From: Betaproteobacteria bacterium
GTDB taxonomy: Bacteria > Pseudomonadota > Gammaproteobacteria > Burkholderiales > Gallionellaceae
Length of the DNA: 5,141 nucleotides
NCBI GenBank assembly: GCA_028871775.1
Contig: JAGWMH010000143.1
Coordinates: 1 to 5,141, forward strand
Direction of reading: 5' to 3'
A program made the position numbers and the translations under genes. Positions 1 through 5,141 of this stretch are shown one piece after another. Every line of letters starts with the position of its first letter. Position 1 is the stretch's first letter. Under the pieces are notes generated by a model that was not told the origin of the DNA, did not search any database, and saw only the letters and a program-made list of their open reading frames with translations.

Positions 1-1082
1 AGGCTGGAAATGGTGAAGCAGCCGCCCTGCATCTCGGCGGCGGTGATTTTTTTCTCGCGCGCCCGTCCGCTTATTTCGGCCAATTCCTTGGCCAGTTGCA
101 CGATGCCTTTCTGGTTCACGTCGCGCAGCACCGGCACCACCAGGCCTTCCGGGGTATCCACCGCCACGCCGATGTGGAAATATTTTTTCAGCACCAGGTT
201 CTCGCCGCTCGCATCCAGCGAAGCATTGAAATCCGGGAATTGCTGCAAGGCCTCCACCACTGCCCTGAGCAGGAAGGCCAGTGGGGTGATCTTGATCCCC
301 TGCGCGGCGTATTCCGTGCCTAGCTGTTTGCGGAAAGCTTCCATCTCGGTGATGTCGGCCTCGTCGTGCTGGGTGATGTGCGGAATGGAAACCCAGTTGC
401 GGTGCAGCCAGGCGCCGGAAAGTTTCTTGATGCGCGACAGCGGTTTGCTCTCCACCGCGCCGAACCTGGCGAAATCCACCACCGGCATCTCGGCCACCTG
501 CAAGCCGCCACCTGCGCCGCGCGGCTGTGCCAACGCGGCCTTCACGAAATTCTGCACGTCTTCCCTGGTGACGCGCCCCTTTTCGCCGCTGCCTTTTACC
601 TGCGGCAGATTGACGCCCAGTTCGCGCGCAAAGCGGCGGATGGAGGGGCTGGCGTGGGCTGATGAGCTGGTAGAGGATAGCTCGTGGCTTGTAGCTCGCG
701 GAAGAGGCATAGGGGTGGGAACCGCCGCTGGCGCGGGTATGGAGGGCTGCGGCTGTGGAACGGATTTCGTTGCCGGCGCGGGCGCGGCAGGAGCGCCGGC
801 GCTTGCCGCCGCCTCTCCGCTTACCTCAATCAGCGCAACCAGCGCCCCTTCCGAAACCTTGCCGCCTACCTTCACCTTCACTTCTTTCACCACGCCGGAA
901 AACGGCGAAGGCACGTCCATGGTGGCCTTGTCGGTTTCCAGCGTGAGCAGCACATCCTCCGCCTTTACCGTGTCGCCCGCCTTGACCATCACCTCGATGA
1001 TCTCCACGTCCTTGAAATTGCCGATGTCCGGCACCAGCACTTGTTTGATGCCTGCACTGAGCTTTGTCGAAGTGGTGGCCAC
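1..1082 (-). CDS. aceF: Pyruvate dehydrogenase E2, dihydrolipoyl acetyltransferase (partial, C-terminus missing)
   Basis: This is the core subunit of the pyruvate dehydrogenase complex. It takes the acetyl group made by AceE on a lipoyl-lysine and transfers it to CoA in the cytoplasm. 360 residues are visible. One lipoyl domain covers about residues 13-87, with the lipoylation motif ETDKATM and the modified Lys52. An Ala/Pro-rich linker follows (about 88-143), then a peripheral subunit-binding domain (about 144-184, SPSIRRFARELGV and GRVTREDV). The first part of the acyltransferase domain runs from about 199 to the edge, ending at GGCFTISS. The catalytic HxxxDG motif lies beyond the edge. E. 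coli AceF has three lipoyl domains; this protein has one. The assigned GTG start is one nucleotide after the aceE stop, has no good Shine-Dalgarno and is probably translationally coupled. GTG codons at residues 15 and 17 are alternatives. Residues 4-11 are encoded by a REP-like repeat, and part of the linker by heptanucleotide repeats. The family assignment is secure; the exact start is not. Confidence 0.96.
   Translation of the reverse strand, partial: MATTSTKLSAGIKQVLVPDIGNFKDVEIIEVMVKAGDTVKAEDVLLTLETDKATMDVPSPFSGVVKEVKVKVGGKVSEGALVALIEVSGEAAASAGAPAAPAPATKSVPQPQPSIPAPAAVPTPMPLPRATSHELSSTSSSAHASPSIRRFARELGVNLPQVKGSGEKGRVTREDVQNFVKAALAQPRGAGGGLQVAEMPVVDFARFGAVESKPLSRIKKLSGAWLHRNWVSIPHITQHDEADITEMEAFRKQLGTEYAAQGIKITPLAFLLRAVVEALQQFPDFNASLDASGENLVLKKYFHIGVAVDTPEGLVVPVLRDVNQKGIVQLAKELAEISGRAREKKITAAEMQGGCFTISS
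664..698. repeat. Degenerate heptanucleotide repeat in the aceF linker
   Basis: Plus-strand units at 678-698 are TAGCTCG, TGGCTTG and TAGCTCG (consensus TRGCTYG). Two more decayed units, GAGCTGG and TAGAGGA, precede them at 664-677. The coding strand reads through them as AceF residues of about 129-140 (RATSHELSSTSS). This Ser/Thr-rich stretch sits between the Ala/Pro-rich linker and the subunit-binding domain. Only three units are convincing. Confidence 0.6.
1055..1074. repeat. REP-like palindrome at the aceE/aceF junction
   Basis: On the coding strand, CACT and AGTG arms enclose TCGACAAAGCTC. This closely resembles a very common dispersed bacterial repeat with the core CCTTCGACAAGCTCAGG, whose arms co-vary (CCT/AGG or ACT/AGT). 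The copy here has one extra A in the centre. The flank GCAGGC after the right arm also fits the common form. It falls within the first 11 codons of the assigned aceF frame and encodes TSTKLSAG-type residues unrelated to the lipoyl domain. Identification as a dispersed repeat is from memory of the motif. Confidence 0.6.
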
Positions 1083-1083
1083 G

Positions 1084-3747
1084 TTAAACTGTCACTGGGT
1101 TAGGTTTGTCGGGATTGATGTTGTACAAGTGAATCGCCTTGCTGACCACTTTGGCATCTATCGTGCCTTCATCCGCCAATGCCTTCAGCGCGGCGACCGC
1201 AACGTAATGGCGATCCACCTCGAAGAAGCGGCGCAGCTTCTTGCGCGTGTCGGAGCGGCCGAAGCCGTCCGTGCCCAGCACCTTGTAGCGCCCCGGAATG
1301 TAGGGTCGGATCTGGTCCGCATAGCTCTTGATGTAATCGGTCGCGGCTACCACCGGGCCGTTGCGCGGCGCCAGGCATTGCTCGACATAGCTGGCGCGCC
1401 GCCTGGCTTCGGGGTGCAGCATGTTCCAGCGCTCGCAATCCAGCCCTTCGCGGCGCAGCTCGTTGAAACTGGTCACGCTCCACACGTCGGCGGCCACGCC
1501 GAAATCCTTCTCCAGCAATTCCGCCGCCGCGATGACTTCGCGCAAGATCGTCCCGCTGCCCATCAGCTGTACCCTTGCCCCTTGCCCCTTGTCCCTTGCC
1601 CCTTCACTCAAGAGATACATGCCCTTGATGATGCCCTCCTCCACACCTTTCGGCATGGCCGGGTGGGCGTAGTTTTCGTTCATCACGGTGATGTAGTAAT
1701 ACACATCCTCCTGATTCACATACATGCGGCGCATCCCGTCCTGAATGATGACCGCCAGTTCGTAGGCAAAGGCCGGGTCGTAGGACACGCAGTTGGGAAT
1801 CAGCGCGGCCTGCAACTGGCTGTGCCCATCCTGATGCTGCAAGCCTTCGCCGTTCAGCGTGGTGCGCCCGGCGGTGCCGCCCAGCAGGAAGCCGCGCGCG
1901 CACATGTCGCCCGCCGCCCAGGCTAGGTCGCCAACGCGCTGGAAGCCGAACATCGAATAGTAGATGTAGAACGGGATCGCCGCCGTGCCGTGGTTCGCGT
2001 AAGAAGTCGCGGCGGCGATCCACGAGGACATCGCACCCGCCTCGGTGATGCCTTCCTGCAGGATCTGGCCGTGCTTGTCTTCCTTGTAGAACATCAACTG
2101 GTCGGCATCCTGCGGCGTGTAAAGCTGCCCGACCTGCGAGAAGATGCCGATCTGGCGCAACATGCCCTCCATACCGAAAGTGCGCAATTCGTCCGGCACG
2201 ATGGGCACGATTTGCTTGCCGATATTCTTGTCCTTCACCAGGATGCCGAGCATGCGCACGAACGCCATCGTGGTGGAAATCTCGCGGTCTTCGGTGCCTT
2301 TCAGCAGCACCTCGAAAGCATCCAGTCCCGGCACCTGCAATGGCTTGGCGCGCGGCTTGCGCAAAGGCACCGTGCCCATCGTCTTGCCGCGCTCGCTGAG
2401 ATATTTCATCTCCAGGCTGTCTTCGGGCGGCCGGTAGAAATTCAGGCTTTCCACCTGCGCGTCGGTCAGCGGGAGGTTGAAGCGGTCGCGGAATTTGCGC
2501 AGCGAATCCAGATCCATCTTCTTTTGCTGATGGGTCGGGTTCTGCGCCTCGCCGGATGCACCCATGCCGTAACCCTTGACCGTCTTGGCCAGGATCACCG
2601 TGGGCTGGCCGCTGTGTTTCACCGCCGCCGCATAGGCGGCATATACTTTATATGGGTCGTGGCCACCGCGGTTCAGCCGCCACAGTTCATCGTCGGACAT
2701 GTCCGCGACCATTTCCAGCAGTTCCGGATATTTGCCGAAGAAATGCTGGCGCACATACGCGCCGTCCCTGGCCTTGTAGGTCTGGTATTCGCCGTCCACC
2801 ACTTCTTCCATGCGCCTCTGCAGCAGGCCGTTCTTGTCCTTGGCCAACAACCTATCCCAATGCCTGCCCCACACCACCTTGATGACGTTCCAGCCCGCGC
2901 CGCGGAACACGCCTTCCAGTTCTTGGATGATCTTGCCGTTGCCGCGCACCGGGCCGTCGAGGCGTTGCAGATTGCAGTTGACGACGAAGATCAGGTCGTC
3001 GAGGCGTTCGCGTCCCGCCAGCGAAATCGCACCCAGTGATTCCGGTTCGTCGGTCTCGCCGTCGCCGAGGAATGCCCACACCTTGCGCCCAGCGGTCTGC
3101 GCGATGCCGCGATGTTCCAGGTAACGCATGAAGCGCGCCTGGTAGATCGCCATCAGCGGCCCCAGCCCCATAGATACGGTGGAAAACTGCCAGAAGTCCG
3201 GCATCAGCCACGGATGCGGATAGGACGGCAGGCCACCGCCTTCGGATTCCTGGCGGAATTTGTGCATCTGCGCCTCGCCGATCCGGCCCTCGAGGAAGGC
3301 GCGCGCATAGATGCCGGGCGAAGAATGTCCCTGGAAATACACCAGGTCACCGCCGTGGTTTTCGGTCTTGCCGTGGAAGAAATGATTCATGCCTACGTCG
3401 TACAGCGTGGCCGCCGAGGCGAAGGTGGCGATGTGCCCGCCCAGCCCGGAAGATTCGCGGTTGGCATTCAGCACCAGCGCCATCGCGTTCCAGCGCGTCA
3501 GCGCGCGGATGTGGTGCTCCAGCTCATGGTTGCCGGGAGAGCGCTCCTCCTTGTCGAGCGGGATGGTGTTCAGATAGGGCGTGGTCGCGCTGATCGGCAG
3601 GTCGGTGCCGGCCAGGCGCGCCTTGTCGATCAACTGGCTGATCAGGTAATGCGCGCGTTCCGGGCCTTCGTGCTCCAGCACCGAATCGAGCGCGTCGAGC
3701 CATTCCCGGGTTTCCTGTGGATCAATGTCAGGGATATCGTTTTCCAT
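1084..3747 (-). CDS. aceE: Pyruvate dehydrogenase E1 component, homodimeric type
   Basis: This thiamine-diphosphate enzyme decarboxylates pyruvate and acetylates the lipoyl group of AceF, linking glycolysis to acetyl-CoA. It is 887 residues long, the same as E. coli AceE, and aligns with it by eye almost throughout. The ThDP/Mg site is visible as GDGETDEPES (about 228-237) with NCNLQ (257-261); the expected metal ligands are Asp229, Asn259 and Gln261. Likely equivalents of the E. coli active-site residues are His105 (GGHIATF), His141 (GHSSPG), His406 (NPTHQQKK), Glu569 (EGITEAG) and His638 (GLQHQDGHS). The ATG start has an AAGGA Shine-Dalgarno 8 nt upstream and an N-terminus matching the family (DIDPQETREWLDAL). 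The gene lies 51 nt after fau and 1 nt before aceF, so it is cotranscribed with aceF. One oddity is that residues 714-726, just before VQLMGSG, are encoded by a 7-bp tandem repeat; the loop is about three residues longer than in E. coli. Reading frame and catalytic residues are intact. Confidence 0.98.
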   Translation of the reverse strand: MENDIPDIDPQETREWLDALDSVLEHEGPERAHYLISQLIDKARLAGTDLPISATTPYLNTIPLDKEERSPGNHELEHHIRALTRWNAMALVLNANRESSGLGGHIATFASAATLYDVGMNHFFHGKTENHGGDLVYFQGHSSPGIYARAFLEGRIGEAQMHKFRQESEGGGLPSYPHPWLMPDFWQFSTVSMGLGPLMAIYQARFMRYLEHRGIAQTAGRKVWAFLGDGETDEPESLGAISLAGRERLDDLIFVVNCNLQRLDGPVRGNGKIIQELEGVFRGAGWNVIKVVWGRHWDRLLAKDKNGLLQRRMEEVVDGEYQTYKARDGAYVRQHFFGKYPELLEMVADMSDDELWRLNRGGHDPYKVYAAYAAAVKHSGQPTVILAKTVKGYGMGASGEAQNPTHQQKKMDLDSLRKFRDRFNLPLTDAQVESLNFYRPPEDSLEMKYLSERGKTMGTVPLRKPRAKPLQVPGLDAFEVLLKGTEDREISTTMAFVRMLGILVKDKNIGKQIVPIVPDELRTFGMEGMLRQIGIFSQVGQLYTPQDADQLMFYKEDKHGQILQEGITEAGAMSSWIAAATSYANHGTAAIPFYIYYSMFGFQRVGDLAWAAGDMCARGFLLGGTAGRTTLNGEGLQHQDGHSQLQAALIPNCVSYDPAFAYELAVIIQDGMRRMYVNQEDVYYYITVMNENYAHPAMPKGVEEGIIKGMYLLSEGARDKGQGARVQLMGSGTILREVIAAAELLEKDFGVAADVWSVTSFNELRREGLDCERWNMLHPEARRRASYVEQCLAPRNGPVVAATDYIKSYADQIRPYIPGRYKVLGTDGFGRSDTRKKLRRFFEVDRHYVAVAALKALADEGTIDAKVVSKAIHLYNINPDKPNPVTV
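1572..1606. repeat. Heptanucleotide tandem repeat, five units, inside aceE
   Basis: On the plus strand the units are CCCTTGC, CCCTTGC, CCCTTGT, CCCTTGC and CCCTTCA, giving 35 contiguous bases with only the last unit clearly diverged. On the coding strand they encode AceE residues 714-726 (SEGARDKGQGARV). Because 7 is not a multiple of 3, gain or loss of one or two units would frameshift aceE, while three units (21 bp) would keep the frame. The composition resembles the short heptanucleotide repeats scattered in some cyanobacterial and proteobacterial genomes. Confidence 0.9.
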
Positions 3748-3755
3748 TGTCCTGT

Positions 3756-3760
3756 TCCTT
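3756..3760 (-). promoter_or_regulatory. Shine-Dalgarno of aceE
   Basis: The minus strand reads AAGGA with 8 nt to the aceE ATG at 3747. This good match supports that start. It means aceE can be initiated independently of fau, even if the two genes share a transcript. Confidence 0.75.
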
Positions 3761-3770
3761 CAGCCTCGTC

Positions 3771-3791
3771 ATTCCCGCGAATTCAGGGAAT
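3771..3791. repeat. Degenerate ATTCCC...GGGAAT palindrome (dRS3/REP-like)
   Basis: ATTCCC and GGGAAT arms of 6 bp flank a 9-nt centre that contains GAATTC. The flanks (CGTC before, CCA after) match the very common bacterial dispersed repeat with the form CGTCATTCCCGCGAAAGCGG followed by GAATCCA. That form is also close to the neisserial dRS3 consensus ATTCCC-N8-GGGAAT. Here the centre is one base longer and the inner stem is degraded. The repeat fills much of the 51-nt gap between the fau stop and aceE. A transcript could form a 6-bp hairpin on either strand. There is no following T-run in the aceE direction, so it does not look like an intrinsic terminator. Membership in a dispersed family is from memory, not from a search. 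Confidence 0.6.
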
Positions 3792-3798
3792 CCATCAA

Positions 3799-4389
3799 TC
3801 ACGCTGCACAATCTATCGTCTCGTTTTCTGTCACCAGCCATTCCACCTTGCGGTCGGTCGCTTCCTGCGGAATGTCCTCGACGAGCTGCATGGAGTATGC
3901 CGCAGCGACCAGCGCGGGGCAATGCACCATGCGCGCCAGCAGCTTGTCGTAATAGCCTTTGCCATAGCCCAGCCGCGCGCCGTCGCGGGTAAACGCCACC
4001 CCCGGCAGCAGGACGAATTCTACCCCATATGTAACAGTCAGCCGTTCGCAGCGCTCGACTATCGGTTCGCGTATTCCCCACAATCCCTCCGCCAGCTGGT
4101 TCTCGAGATCATCCACCCAATACAGATCAAGACAGTCGGTGTGATGGTTCACCTTGGGCAAGGCCAGCCGTTTGCCCTCCGCCAGCACCCGCGCCACCCA
4201 GAGCTCGCTGGCGAACTCCGCGCCGAAATTCATGTAGCCCAGCACCGCGTCTGCGTGCTGATACTCGGGCAGTTGCAACAGCCGTCCGGTGATCGCCGCG
4301 CTGTGCGCCGCGCGCGTGCCGAGTGAGAGTTGCTCGCGCTGCGCGAGAATGTTTTTGCGAATGCCTTGCTTCATAGTTTGCGTGCTCAT
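3799..4389 (-). CDS. fau: 5-formyltetrahydrofolate cyclo-ligase family protein (YgfA/MTHFS)
   Basis: This 196-residue protein is predicted to convert 5-formyltetrahydrofolate to 5,10-methenyltetrahydrofolate using ATP, a cytoplasmic folate-salvage step. Its length is usual for the family. The N-terminus carries the basic MKQGIRKNILAQR segment seen in these enzymes (Lys7, Arg11). The middle has LALPKV (about 75-80) and GLWGIREP (102-109). The signature LLPGVAFTRDGARLGYGKGYYDKLL covers 127-151 and includes the GYGKGYYD nucleotide/substrate-binding loop. The ATG at 4389 overlaps the stop of the upstream TfoX-like gene as ATGA, and a GAGGAAGG Shine-Dalgarno ends 10 nt before it. The open frame extends upstream to 4506, but that part overlaps the TfoX-like gene and does not resemble the family. 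A second Met at residue 6 (4374) is a possible start. Family assignment is strong; the specific activity is inferred. Confidence 0.93.
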   Translation of the reverse strand: MSTQTMKQGIRKNILAQREQLSLGTRAAHSAAITGRLLQLPEYQHADAVLGYMNFGAEFASELWVARVLAEGKRLALPKVNHHTDCLDLYWVDDLENQLAEGLWGIREPIVERCERLTVTYGVEFVLLPGVAFTRDGARLGYGKGYYDKLLARMVHCPALVAAAYSMQLVEDIPQEATDRKVEWLVTENETIDCAA

Positions 4390-4691
4390 GGCCGCGCCGC
4401 CTTCCTCGCCCATGCGCTCAACTGTTCCGCATCTTCCAGTATATCTGCGGGAACCTCGCGGTAGTTCTTCAAGACCTGTTTTTCGGAAGGCGCGAACACG
4501 GCGCAATGATGGCTCAAATAATCCGGCAAGGTATCGGGGTGCGTCTTGAAATACAGCCTGCCGTCATACACGATGCCGAAGAACTGTTCGCCGCTATACA
4601 AACCGCTGCCGCCGAACATCGCACGGCAGCGCAGGCCGTCGAAACCGACGAGTTGTTCCAGCACATAATCACGGAAAGAGTCCGTGCGCAC
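4386..4691 (-). CDS. TfoX N-terminal domain protein
   Basis: This 101-residue protein consists of a single TfoX/Sxy N-terminal domain. Visible family features are DSFRDYVLEQL (about 4-14), the RAMFGGSGLYSGEQFFGIV core (about 23-41), a YFK strand after DGRL, and the terminal YREVPADILEDAEQLSAWARKA helix region. The domain takes its name from the competence regulator TfoX/Sxy, but that protein has an additional C-terminal domain, which is absent here. Stand-alone proteins of this type are widespread and their role is mostly unknown, so no competence function is claimed. The start is a GTG 7 nt after the ilvA stop. The nearest Shine-Dalgarno is a weak GGGA about 10 nt upstream, inside the end of ilvA, which suggests coupling to ilvA translation. 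The stop overlaps the fau ATG. No catalytic residues or membrane segments are evident. Confidence 0.88.
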   Translation of the reverse strand: MRTDSFRDYVLEQLVGFDGLRCRAMFGGSGLYSGEQFFGIVYDGRLYFKTHPDTLPDYLSHHCAVFAPSEKQVLKNYREVPADILEDAEQLSAWARKAARP

Positions 4692-4698
4692 TTTTGGC

Positions 4699-5141
4699 TT
4701 ATCCCAGGAACAGCCGGTATGCCGGATTGTCGCTCTCGTCCCAGTAGCGGTAGCCGAGCTTGTCGAGGAAGGTGCGTAGCGCCTTCTTGTCGTGATGCGG
4801 CACCTGCATGCCGACCAGCACGCGCCCGTAATCCGCGCCGTGGTTGCGGTAGTGGAACAGGCTGATGTTCCAGCTGTGGTTCATGCTGTTGAGGAAATTC
4901 ATCAGCGCGCCGGGGCGTTCCGGAAACTCGAAACGGAACATGATCTCGTCCCGCACACCGGGCGCATGCCCGCCGACTAGGTGGCGCACATGCAGCTTGG
5001 CCATTTCGTTGTCGGTGAAATTCTGCGTCGGCAGATTGTGTTTCTTCAGTGTCGCAACCAGCTTGTCGGTCTCGGACGGATCGCGCACCTGCACGCCGAC
5101 GAACACCTGCGCCTCCCTGGAATCGGCGTAACGGTAGTTGA
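4699..5141 (-). CDS. ilvA: Threonine ammonia-lyase (deaminase), biosynthetic, C-terminal regulatory part (partial)
   Basis: Threonine deaminase converts threonine to 2-oxobutanoate, the first committed step of isoleucine synthesis. Only the last 146 residues are visible, starting at NYRYADSREAQVFVGV; the gene enters from the right edge. This part matches the C-terminal ACT-like regulatory domains of E. coli IlvA, which bind isoleucine (inhibitor) and valine (activator). Matching segments are DNEMAKLHVRHLVGG, FEFPERPGALMNFLN, WNISLFHYRNHGADYGRVL and the closing DNPAYRLFLG. Having this regulatory part indicates the long, allosteric biosynthetic form, not the short catabolic TdcB type. The PLP-binding catalytic domain is outside the window. 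The stop codon lies 7 nt before the TfoX-like start, so the genes are probably cotranscribed. Confidence 0.96.
   Translation of the reverse strand, partial: NYRYADSREAQVFVGVQVRDPSETDKLVATLKKHNLPTQNFTDNEMAKLHVRHLVGGHAPGVRDEIMFRFEFPERPGALMNFLNSMNHSWNISLFHYRNHGADYGRVLVGMQVPHHDKKALRTFLDKLGYRYWDESDNPAYRLFLG

Noticed and set aside
3..30. Cys in the AceF GGCFTISS segment as an unusual residue
   Set aside because: E. coli AceF has the same GGCFTISS sequence, so it is ordinary.
10..1926. A 638-codon open frame on the plus strand opposite aceF and aceE
   Set aside because: It is antisense to two firmly identified genes, crosses their boundary, has low-complexity composition and resembles no family. 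Long antisense frames are expected in GC-rich coding DNA.
3771..3791. Intrinsic terminator after fau
   Set aside because: The stem is only 6 bp with a large loop and is not followed by a T-run in the direction of transcription.
3748..3860. A sigma-70 type promoter for aceE in the end of fau and the gap
   Set aside because: A GTGACA-like -35 was seen near the end of fau, but the best -10-like hexamer was only about 13 nt away. No well-spaced pair was found.
1990..4326. Two further long plus-strand frames (1990-3039 and 3112-4326) opposite aceE and fau
   Set aside because: Same reasoning: they are shadows of strongly conserved minus-strand genes, and the second runs across the aceE-fau gap.
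4390..4506. Extended N-terminus for the cyclo-ligase (start at 4506)
   Set aside because: The extra 39 residues overlap the TfoX-like gene, are Arg/Gly-rich and unlike the family. The ATG at 4389 has a better Shine-Dalgarno and gives the usual length.
1..5141. tRNA/rRNA genes, CRISPR arrays, insertion sequences, toxin-antitoxin or defence genes
   Set aside because: Nothing of the kind was seen. The window is nearly all coding, with gaps of 51, 7 and 1 nt.

Overview
The window is about 60% GC and holds only housekeeping genes, all read from the minus strand. It is almost fully coding. In transcription order, from high to low coordinates, the genes are: the 3' end of ilvA (threonine deaminase), a short TfoX N-terminal-domain protein, a 5-formyltetrahydrofolate cyclo-ligase (fau/ygfA family), aceE (pyruvate dehydrogenase E1, complete) and aceF (E2 dihydrolipoyl acetyltransferase, cut by the window edge). 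The single-chain 887-residue AceE, the AceF with one lipoyl domain and the gene content suggest a proteobacterium. A betaproteobacterium (Nitrosomonadales/Gallionellaceae type) is my best guess, made from protein similarity as I remember it and not from a search.

Region 4386-5141: ilvA ends 7 nt before the GTG start of the TfoX-like gene. That gene overlaps the fau start in an ATGA junction. The three genes are therefore probably one transcript. Their functions (isoleucine synthesis, unknown/TfoX-like, folate salvage) share no obvious pathway.

Region 3748-3798: a 51-nt gap between fau and aceE carries a degenerate ATTCCC...GGGAAT palindrome, followed by a clear Shine-Dalgarno for aceE. I found no convincing promoter or terminator in it.

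Region 1-3747: aceE and aceF are one nucleotide apart and encode the first two components of the pyruvate dehydrogenase complex. AceE decarboxylates pyruvate with thiamine diphosphate and acetylates the lipoyl-lysine of AceF. AceF then passes the acetyl group to CoA. An E3 gene (lpd) would be expected beyond the left edge but is not in view.

I see no new multi-gene system. The unusual signal is repetitive DNA inside the PDH genes. A five-unit 7-bp tandem repeat is translated within AceE. A shorter 7-bp repeat is translated in the AceF inter-domain linker. A REP-like palindrome supplies the extreme N-terminus of AceF, or sits just before it. The ATTCCC palindrome lies directly upstream of aceE. 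Each repeat lies in a loop, linker, terminus or gap, where the protein can tolerate it.
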